Assembly: GCA_934101345.1 (NCBI GenBank)
Contig: CAKOQV010000007.1
Span: 1 to 30,353 of the forward strand
Direction of reading: 5' to 3'
DNA from: an uncultured Bacilli bacterium
GTDB taxonomy: Bacteria; Bacillota_I; Bacilli_A; RF39; UBA660
DNA: 30,353 nt
This document shows, one piece after another, positions 17,679-24,250 of this stretch. A program made the translations under genes and the position numbers. The notes under the pieces are model-generated. The model was not told the DNA's origin and ran no database searches. It worked only from the letters and a program-made list of their open reading frames with translations. Within the stretch, counting starts at the first letter, position 1, and every line of letters starts with the position of its first letter.

Positions 17679-19040
17679 ATGAATACAGAGATTATTTGGA
17701 ACAATTTTCTTGAAAAAATTAAAGAGCGAATATCTCCTTTATCATATGATACATGGTTTAAAGATACTAAGTTATATAAATTAGATAAGAACACTGCAAT
17801 TATTATAGTTCCAATGATTTTACATAAAAAACATTTAGAAGAAAACTATTTAGATGAAATAGAAGAAATATTTAATTCAATTACAGGAACTAATTTCAAT
17901 TTTCAATTTAAACTAGAAAATGAAATAACGGAAGATACTTTAGAAGAAAAGATTATTGATGAAACAGAAAGTATTGGAGTTCCACATCAAACTAGTAGTT
18001 CCGCTAATCTAAATAGTGAATATACTTTTGATAGTTTTATAGTAGGAGACTCTAATAGATTTGCTTTTACTGCGGCGAGAGCGGTGGCTGAAAAACCTGG
18101 TAAAGCTTATAATCCTTTGTTTTTATATGGAAAGAGTGGACTTGGTAAAACGCATTTAATGCATGCTATTGGAAATTATATATTAGAAAACTCTAATAAA
18201 AAGGTACTATATGTATCTAGTGAACAGTTTGTAAACGATTATATATATGCTGTTAGAAACAATGAAAAAAATAGTTTTGATAGAATTGACTCTTTTAAAA
18301 ACAAGTATCGTAATATTGATGTACTTATAATTGATGATATTCAGTTTTTGGGTAGTGCCACTAAAGGACAGGAAGAATTTTTCCATACATTTAATGAATT
18401 ACATGACTCTAATAAACAGATAATTATAGCTTCAGATAGGTCAGTAGATGACCTGAAAATGCTAGAAAATAGGTTAATTACTAGATTTAACTGGGGACTT
18501 ACTGCGAATATAACACCACCTGATTTTAATTTAAGGGTGGACATTATTAAAAAGAAAATATCGCATCAAGAAGCTGCGGAAGATATACCAATTGAAGTTA
18601 TTGAGTATATAGCAAATATTAATGATTCAGATGTTAGACAGTTAGAAGGAGCTATTACAAGAGTATTTGCATATGCATCAATGATGAATAGGGGTATAAT
18701 TAATCTTGATATAGCTATTGAAGCCCTTAAAGATAAGGTATCTGAAAAAAGTGTATATAAAAATGATGTTCATAGGATACAAAGAATAGTATGTGAATAC
18801 TTTAAGATAGACATTGAGGACTTAAAAGGTAAAAAAAGAAGTAAAGATGTCAATTATCCTAGACAAATAGCCATTTATTTGTGTAGAAAGATGACTAGTG
18901 AGTCATTTCCAAAGATGGGGACATATTTTGGAGGTAGAGACCATTCCACAATTATCAGTGCATATCAGAAAATTGAGAATGATTTAAAGACAAATCCACA
19001 GCTTCAAATAGTAATAAATGAACTAAAAGAAAAAATATAG
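17679..19040 (+). CDS. dnaA: Chromosomal replication initiator DnaA
   Basis: A 453-residue AAA+ initiator that binds DnaA boxes and opens oriC. Domain I (about 1-85) begins IIWNNFLEKIKERISPLSYDTWF. A short variable linker leads to domain III (about 113-340), with FDSFIVGDSNRFAFTAA, Walker A GKSGLGKT (151-158), Walker B VLIIDDIQFL, and a sensor region RLITRFNWGL. Domain IV carries the DNA-binding signature FGGRDHSTI. A TTG in frame 6 bases upstream is rejected because AGGAGG (17665-17670) sits 8 bases before the ATG at 17679. DnaA-box-like sequences lie on both sides of the gene; one (19039-19047) overlaps its stop codon. Confidence 0.98.
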   Translation: MNTEIIWNNFLEKIKERISPLSYDTWFKDTKLYKLDKNTAIIIVPMILHKKHLEENYLDEIEEIFNSITGTNFNFQFKLENEITEDTLEEKIIDETESIGVPHQTSSSANLNSEYTFDSFIVGDSNRFAFTAARAVAEKPGKAYNPLFLYGKSGLGKTHLMHAIGNYILENSNKKVLYVSSEQFVNDYIYAVRNNEKNSFDRIDSFKNKYRNIDVLIIDDIQFLGSATKGQEEFFHTFNELHDSNKQIIIASDRSVDDLKMLENRLITRFNWGLTANITPPDFNLRVDIIKKKISHQEAAEDIPIEVIEYIANINDSDVRQLEGAITRVFAYASMMNRGIINLDIAIEALKDKVSEKSVYKNDVHRIQRIVCEYFKIDIEDLKGKKRSKDVNYPRQIAIYLCRKMTSESFPKMGTYFGGRDHSTIISAYQKIENDLKTNPQLQIVINELKEKI

Positions 19041-19157
19041 TGGATAAAAACAAAGATATCAACAGGTTTTGTTGATAAAAAATAGTATATAAAACAAAGA
19101 AAAAATAAAGATATCAACAATATCAACAGTATAATAATAATAAATATATAATAAAAG
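19039..19157. other. oriC: oriC, downstream DnaA-box cluster and AT-rich unwinding region
   Basis: The dnaA-dnaN gap holds a TTATCCACT box on the minus strand (19039-19047), an inverted pair ATATCAACA / TTATCAACA (19056-19064 and 19070-19078, facing each other), and a perfect tandem of ATATCAACA (19111-19119, 19120-19128). A 29-bp stretch of only A and T after one G follows (19129-19157, TATAATAATAATAAA...), the likely unwinding element. Boxes with TCAACA instead of TCCACA dominate here. Confidence 0.7.
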
Positions 19158-19173
19158 AAAGAGGATGATAAAA

Positions 19174-20289
19174 ATGAAATTTAAAGTAAAGAAAGAAATA
19201 TTATTAGAAAGTTTAAACAATACTGCTAGAGCAATATCTACGAAAAATTTAATACCAATATTAACAGGTATAAAGTTTGAATTAAAAGAAGATGGTTTAT
19301 ATTTATATGCAAGTGATACCGATGTATCTATTAGATCATTTATACCAAAAGATAAATTAACAAGTACCAGTGAACTTGGTAGTATAGTAATTGGTGGTAA
19401 GTATATAGTAGAAATAATAAGAAAACTTCCAAATACTGACATTTCTATTGAAGTAATCGATGGATATAAATTAATTGTTAGCACAGATAATACAGAGTTT
19501 AACTTAAATGGTATAAATCCTAACGAATTTCCTAACTTAGATTTAGATGAGACTAAGGAACCAATCGTAGTAAATAATGGTGTTTTTAAAGATATTATTA
19601 ATCAAACAGTATTTGCCACTAGTCAAAGTGAAACTAGACCTCTTCTTACAGGTATTAATTTTAAATTATCTGGTAATAGTTTTGAGGTTTTAGCAACAGA
19701 CTCTTATAGACTTGCTAGAAAGTATGTAGAAATTGACAAGGATATTGAAAATGAGGTAAATATTGTGGTTCCTGGTAAAAACTTACTTGAACTTACAAAG
19801 ATGTTAGATGATGATACTGCTAGTGTGGAAATGCATTTATTTAGTAATAAGATATTATTTAAGTATAAAAATATTGTATTCTTATCTAGATTATTATCTG
19901 GTACATACCCAACAACTTCAAATATTATTCCTAAAGATTTTAATATTGAATTAGAATGCAAGTTTGATGATTTATTTAATATGATTGATAGAGCATCTCT
20001 TCTTACATCTGATAGAGAAAAGAACACTGTAAAACTTACATTAACTAAGGATGAACTTATGATTTCTTCAAATAGTCCTGAAATAGGTAGAGTAGAAGAA
20101 AAGATGAATATTAGTTCTGATAAAGAAATTAATATATCATTTAGTTCCAAGTTTATGCTTGATGCTATTAAAAGTTTTAATAAGGATAAAATTGTTCTTT
20201 GTATGAATAATGATAGTTCTCCTATTGTTATTAAAAATAATGAAGATAGTTCTTTAGTACAATTAGTACTTCCCATTAAAACTTGTTAA
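19174..20289 (+). CDS. dnaN: DNA polymerase III sliding clamp (beta subunit)
   Basis: A 371-residue ring clamp that tethers PolC and other partners to DNA. It starts MKFKVKKEILLESLNNTARAISTKNLIPILTGI in the usual beta-clamp way, and the three-domain length fits. TSQSETRPLLTGINF and ATDSYRLA mark the second domain; the C-terminus VQLVLPIKTC matches the conserved clamp end. An ATG at 19165 in frame directly abuts AAGAGG and is too close, so the ATG at 19174 is chosen. It lies 133 bp after dnaA across the second half of oriC and ends at a strong terminator. Confidence 0.98.
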   Translation: MKFKVKKEILLESLNNTARAISTKNLIPILTGIKFELKEDGLYLYASDTDVSIRSFIPKDKLTSTSELGSIVIGGKYIVEIIRKLPNTDISIEVIDGYKLIVSTDNTEFNLNGINPNEFPNLDLDETKEPIVVNNGVFKDIINQTVFATSQSETRPLLTGINFKLSGNSFEVLATDSYRLARKYVEIDKDIENEVNIVVPGKNLLELTKMLDDDTASVEMHLFSNKILFKYKNIVFLSRLLSGTYPTTSNIIPKDFNIELECKFDDLFNMIDRASLLTSDREKNTVKLTLTKDELMISSNSPEIGRVEEKMNISSDKEINISFSSKFMLDAIKSFNKDKIVLCMNNDSSPIVIKNNEDSSLVQLVLPIKTC

Positions 20290-20304
20290 TTAATAATATT
20301 TATT

Positions 20305-20333
20305 AAAAAAAATCTCCTAATGAGGTTTTTTTT
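20305..20333 (+). terminator. Terminator after dnaN
   Basis: A 12-bp stem made of an A-run plus ATCTC paired with GAGGT plus a T-run (20305-20316 / 20322-20333), loop CTAAT. Confidence 0.85.
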
Positions 20334-20599
20334 GTGTCCATAATTAATGTGAATATAAATTAAATGTACTGAATTTGATTCTAAATCAAATATTTCGCAA
20401 GGGCTTATATATGTGGATATGGTTGATATATTGTTTTGAGACAATAATTTGGCTCAAAATAACATTGTAAGACTAAAAAATAAGGCTTACAATGCAAATA
20501 AAATAAAAAAATACTTTTATCGACATATTTCAACATAATTCGACATATCTTTATGCTTTAATATTTTTCACATATTTTATATGTGGAAAGGGGGTAATT
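20334..20599. other. dnaN-comK intergenic region
   Basis: No gene is visible. The region holds hairpin cluster 5, an AAAA-N5-TTTT sequence (20506-20518) that fits half of a ComK box but is expected by chance in such AT-rich DNA, two CGACATAT repeats (20521-20528, 20541-20548), and an imperfect hairpin TTTCACATAT / ATATGTGGAAA right before the GGGGG ribosome-binding site of the next gene. Confidence 0.5.
20431..20494 (+). repeat. Conserved-loop hairpin cluster 5 (two hairpins)
   Basis: Hairpin a: TTTTGAG / CTCAAAA (20434-20440, 20453-20459), loop ACAATAATTTGG, extended by three further pairs. Hairpin b: CATTGTAAG / CTTACAATG (20463-20471, 20486-20494), a perfect 9 bp, loop ACTAAAAAATAAGG. No T-run follows either. 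Confidence 0.8.
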
Positions 20600-21061
20600 A
20601 TGAGAGATTATGTTATTAATGAAGAACTTTTATGTTTTACCCAGGATACTATAGAAAAAGATAATGTTTTGATTATAGAAAAGTCTAAAAGATTAACTTT
20701 TAAGGGTAATTCACTAAAGTTTTTACGAAGATGCTGTTTCTGCTACGGACACTCTTATAATATTCAAAGACAATTTGTAATAGATCATTTTAATTATTAT
20801 ATTAAAACTCCTATTATATTATCTGAATATAATAAAATAATATTATTTCCTACGGCATCACCAGAATCTAATAAATGTATTTGGCTTTCTTATAATAATA
20901 TTGAAAGATATGCAGAGGCTGAAAAAAATTATACAGAAATTTATTTTAAAGGTGGAAAAATATTAAAAATTAAGGCTCCATATACTACTATTGACAACCA
21001 AATTACTAAGTGTATTAAGATAGAAAAATTACTTAATAGTTTGCAATATAGTGAAATGTAA
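20600..21061 (+). CDS. comK: ComK-family transcription factor (short form)
   Basis: A 153-residue homologue of ComK, the activator of competence genes in Bacillus. The layout follows Bacillus ComK: YVINEE at the start, IIEK, a cysteine-rich segment RRCCFCYGHSY in place of DRSCRFFGSSY, KTPIILSEYNKIILFPTASP matching KPPIMVDPSNQIFLFPTLSS, CIWLSYNNI matching CGWISHVHV, and a DNQITKCIKI segment matching ENQVYRTAWL. Bacillus ComK has about 40 more C-terminal residues, including the FMLYP site used by the MecA/ClpCP degradation system; this protein ends before that part. GGGGG precedes the ATG. It lies between dnaN and recF, where Bacillus has yaaA. The family call is good from remembered sequence; control of competence here is inferred. 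Confidence 0.82.
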   Translation: MRDYVINEELLCFTQDTIEKDNVLIIEKSKRLTFKGNSLKFLRRCCFCYGHSYNIQRQFVIDHFNYYIKTPIILSEYNKIILFPTASPESNKCIWLSYNNIERYAEAEKNYTEIYFKGGKILKIKAPYTTIDNQITKCIKIEKLLNSLQYSEM

Positions 21062-21072
21062 TAAAGTCTAAG

Positions 21073-21099
21073 AAAAAAGGTCAAAAAATGGCTTTTTTT
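21073..21099 (+). terminator. Terminator after comK
   Basis: AAAAAAG / CTTTTTT (21073-21079, 21092-21098) with a 12-base loop, 12 bases after the stop. The stem is weak, but the T-run is good. Confidence 0.6.
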
Positions 21100-21101
21100 A
21101 C

Positions 21102-21130
21102 TTTAAAAAATAGGTTATTTATGATATAAT
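21102..21130 (+). promoter_or_regulatory. Promoter of recF-gyrB-gyrA
   Basis: TTTAAA (21102-21107) and TATAAT (21125-21130) with 17-bp spacing. It leaves a leader of about 60 bases before recF. Confidence 0.55.
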
Positions 21131-21195
21131 TATGTATGTATAGGGATACATGAGTAGATTAATTATTTAACTACGAGCAAAAAAGAGGCTGTAAA

Positions 21196-22314
21196 ATGAA
21201 AATTACAAAAATGACATTAAAAAAATATCGTAATTATGATAATTTAGAAATTAGTTTTAATAATAATTTAAATATTATTATTGGAGACAATGCTCAGGGT
21301 AAAACTAATTTATTAGAATCTATTTATGTTCTTGGTGTTACTAGATCATTTTTATCCGGTAACGATAGGAATCTTATTAAATTTGAAAATAAAGCTTCTT
21401 TAATAAAAGGTGAGATCTTTACTAATGATGGAAAAATTAACTTAGAAGTTTTAATTAACGAAAATGGTAAGGTAGTTAAAGTCAATAGTAAAGAAATAAA
21501 AAAACTTAGTGATTACATATCGTTACTTAATGTTATTGTATTTAATTCTGATAGTATAAGAATATTTAAAGATAGCCCGAATTCTCGAAGAAAGTACTTT
21601 AATATTGAGATTAGTCAAATTAATAAGAAGTATTTAAAGTTACTTAGTGATTATAATACTATATTAAGACAGAGAAATGAATTTCTTAAGGTAATTAATA
21701 TTAATAAAGAAAAAGATATGATGTATTTAGATATATTAAATGAGAAATATGCACTTTTATCCTTAGAAATATATAACTATCGAAAGAAATTTATTGATGA
21801 TATTAATATGTATTTGGGTAATTCTTTTAAATATATTACTGGGTACGATAATTTAATAATTAAATATGCTTCTAATTTTAGTAATTTTGATAAGGAAATT
21901 TTTTTAAAAAAACTAAATGATAATTTAAATAGAGATATTCAATATAAAATGACTTTAATTGGACCTAATAGAGATGATTTTTATTTTTTATTAGGTGATA
22001 AAAATTTATCGCTATATGGTAGTCAAGGACAAATTAGAAGTGCTGTTTTAGCTCTTAAATTGTCAGAAGTTAAGTTATTTAGTAATATTACTGGTGATAC
22101 ACCAATACTTTTACTTGATGATATGTTTAGTGAATTAGACATAAATAAGAGAAATAATATTTTAAAATATTTAGATAATAATATACAAACTATAATTACT
22201 ACGACTGATATTAAAAATATTAATGAAAAGATAAAAGAAAAAGCTAATGTTTATGAGATAAAAGAAGGAAAAATTATTTCCCGGGAAATAATTTCCAAAC
22301 AGGAAGGTGATTAA
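21196..22314 (+). CDS. recF: DNA replication and repair protein RecF
   Basis: A 372-residue SMC-like ATPase that loads recombinase at gaps. It has the usual start MKITKMTLKKYRNYDNLEI, Walker A GDNAQGKT (residues 30-37), the ABC signature region LYGSQGQIRSAVLALK, and Walker B TPILLLDDMFSELD near residues 300-313. The ATG has AGAGG upstream. The last about 15 residues (KIISREIISKQEGD) extend beyond the conserved fold and are encoded by a Noc-type palindrome (22276-22289). gyrB starts 2 bp after the stop, and the gyrB ribosome-binding site GGAAGGTGA lies inside the recF end, so the two are translationally close. Confidence 0.97.
   Translation: MKITKMTLKKYRNYDNLEISFNNNLNIIIGDNAQGKTNLLESIYVLGVTRSFLSGNDRNLIKFENKASLIKGEIFTNDGKINLEVLINENGKVVKVNSKEIKKLSDYISLLNVIVFNSDSIRIFKDSPNSRRKYFNIEISQINKKYLKLLSDYNTILRQRNEFLKVININKEKDMMYLDILNEKYALLSLEIYNYRKKFIDDINMYLGNSFKYITGYDNLIIKYASNFSNFDKEIFLKKLNDNLNRDIQYKMTLIGPNRDDFYFLLGDKNLSLYGSQGQIRSAVLALKLSEVKLFSNITGDTPILLLDDMFSELDINKRNNILKYLDNNIQTIITTTDIKNINEKIKEKANVYEIKEGKIISREIISKQEGD
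22276..22289. promoter_or_regulatory. Noc-binding-site-like palindrome inside recF (NBS 3)
   Basis: A perfect ATTTCCCGGGAAAT; the symmetry extends over AAATTATTTCCC and its mirror. The reading frame gives K-I-I-S-R-E-I-I, using the CGG arginine codon that is rare in this AT-rich window. Confidence 0.8.
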
Positions 22315-22316
22315 AT

Positions 22317-24239
22317 ATGAATAATGAACATTATGATGCATCGGACATACAAGTTCTTGAGGGATTAGAAGCCGTTAGAAAAAGACCAGGTATGTATATA
22401 GGAACTACCGATATTAAAGGATTACATCATTTAGTATGGGAAATAGTAGATAATTCTATAGATGAAGCTTTAGCAGGATATTGTAAAAATATAGAAGTTG
22501 TTATAAATAAAGACAATTCTATTACTGTAAAGGATGATGGTAGAGGCATACCTGTTGATATTCATCCGAAAACTGGAAAGTCCACTGTTGAAACAGTATA
22601 TACAGTACTTCATGCAGGTGGTAAATTTGGTGGTGGCGGATATAAAGTATCTGGTGGATTACATGGTGTTGGTGCCTCTGTAGTTAATGCATTAAGTAAA
22701 TGGGTTGAAGTAAAAGTTTATAAAAATGGTAAAGTTTACTTTATTAGATTTGAAGATGGTGGTCATACTGTAGCTCCATTAAAAGTTATAGATGAGTGTT
22801 CTCCTGATAGAACTGGTACTACGGTTACATTTAAGCCTGATCCTACTATATTTGATAGTGATATTTATGATTCTGAAATACTTAAAGTAAGAATTAGAGA
22901 ATTAGCATTTTTAAATAAAGGGCTTTGTATTACTTTACGTGACGATAGAGATGATGAGGATACTACTGGTGAGAAATTCTTGTATGAAGGTGGTATTAGT
23001 GAATATGTACGATTCATAAATAAAGGAAAAACTCCTTTACATGATGATATTATCCATCTTACAGGTGAAGAAGATGGTGTTATATTTGAGGTTGCGATGC
23101 AATATAACACTGGTTATAATGATAATATTTATTCATTCGTTAATAATATCAATACTCACGATGGTGGAACTCACGAGGAGGGCGTTAGAAGAGCTTTAAC
23201 TAGGGTTATTAATAGTTATGCTAGAAAAAACAATTTACTTAAAGAAAAAGACGACTCTTTAACTGGTGATGATGTTAAAGAAGGTTTAACAATGATTATT
23301 TCTTGTAAACATCCTAATCCACAATTTGAAGGTCAAACAAAGGGTAGACTTGGTAATTCTGAAGTTAGAAAACTTGCTGATAATGTCTTCTCTCAAGGAT
23401 TTGAAAGATTCTTATTGGAACATCCAGAAGATGCAAAAATAATAGTTAATAAGGCTTTAATTGCTTGTAGGGCTAGAAATGCTGCGAGGAAGGCAAGAGA
23501 AATTACTAGAAAAACTGATTTATCTACTACTAATTTCTTTGGTAAATTGTCTGATTGTAAAAGTAAGGACCCTAAGGTATCTGAAATATTTATAGTCGAG
23601 GGAGATAGTGCAGGTGGATCCGCTAAAAAGGGAAGAGATTCTATGACACAAGCTATTTTACCACTTAGAGGTAAAATTCTTAATGTCGAAAAAGCTAGAT
23701 TAGACAAGGCATTATCAAATGAAGAAATTAGAACTATTATAACTGCTTTTGGAACTGGTATAGGTGAAGAATTTGATTTATCTAAGCTTAGATATGATAA
23801 AATTATTATAATGACTGATGCCGATGTTGATGGCTCACATATTAGAGTTCTTCTTTTAACACTATTTTATAGATTCTTTAAACCAATTGTTGAAGCAGGT
23901 CATGTTTATGCTGCTCAACCTCCATTATTTAGAATAATGCATGGAAAAACAAGAAGATATGTACTTGATGAGAAAGAAAAGGAAGCATATTTAGCAACTC
24001 TTCCTGAAAATGTAAGAAATCGTGCTGAGATAGCTCGTATGAAAGGTTTAGGAGAGATGGATGCAGAAGAATTAAATGAAACTACTATGGATATTAATAA
24101 GAGAGTATTGCGTAGAATAACTGTTGATGATTGTGTATCCGCTGATGCTATATTTGAAAAATTAATGGGTGATGATGTAGAACCTAGAAGAGCATTTATC
24201 GAAGAAAATGCTAGATATGTTAAAAATCTTGATATTTAG
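22317..24239 (+). CDS. gyrB: DNA gyrase subunit B
   Basis: The 640-residue ATPase subunit of gyrase, which introduces negative supercoils. The GHKL ATPase domain shows EIVDNSIDEALAGYC, DDGRGIPVDIHPKTG and GGLHGVGASVVNALS. The transducer domain is followed by the TOPRIM domain with EGDSAGGSAKKGRD, TDADVDGSHI and the C-terminal GLGEMDAEELNETTM. It ends in ...RYVKNLDI, the normal GyrB end, and the length is that of Firmicute GyrB. The TAG stop overlaps the AGGAGG used by gyrA, which starts 11 bp later, so the two are co-translated. Confidence 0.98.
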   Translation: MNNEHYDASDIQVLEGLEAVRKRPGMYIGTTDIKGLHHLVWEIVDNSIDEALAGYCKNIEVVINKDNSITVKDDGRGIPVDIHPKTGKSTVETVYTVLHAGGKFGGGGYKVSGGLHGVGASVVNALSKWVEVKVYKNGKVYFIRFEDGGHTVAPLKVIDECSPDRTGTTVTFKPDPTIFDSDIYDSEILKVRIRELAFLNKGLCITLRDDRDDEDTTGEKFLYEGGISEYVRFINKGKTPLHDDIIHLTGEEDGVIFEVAMQYNTGYNDNIYSFVNNINTHDGGTHEEGVRRALTRVINSYARKNNLLKEKDDSLTGDDVKEGLTMIISCKHPNPQFEGQTKGRLGNSEVRKLADNVFSQGFERFLLEHPEDAKIIVNKALIACRARNAARKAREITRKTDLSTTNFFGKLSDCKSKDPKVSEIFIVEGDSAGGSAKKGRDSMTQAILPLRGKILNVEKARLDKALSNEEIRTIITAFGTGIGEEFDLSKLRYDKIIIMTDADVDGSHIRVLLLTLFYRFFKPIVEAGHVYAAQPPLFRIMHGKTRRYVLDEKEKEAYLATLPENVRNRAEIARMKGLGEMDAEELNETTMDINKRVLRRITVDDCVSADAIFEKLMGDDVEPRRAFIEENARYVKNLDI

Positions 24240-24250
24240 GAGGTTATGTT

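Noticed and set aside
19129..19157. DnaA-trio array after the tandem ATATCAACA boxes
   Set aside because: TAATAATAATAA is a triplet repeat, but its strand and phase do not fit the published trio rule cleanly. I call it only AT-rich unwinding DNA.
3929..20494. Reading the conserved-loop hairpins as ordinary terminators
   Set aside because: All but one lack a T-run, they come in groups of two or three, several follow a separate real terminator, and they share a tip pattern that terminators do not need.
20506..20518. AAAA-N5-TTTT as a ComK autoregulation box
   Set aside because: Only one half of the paired box is present, and such sequences are expected by chance in this AT-rich DNA.
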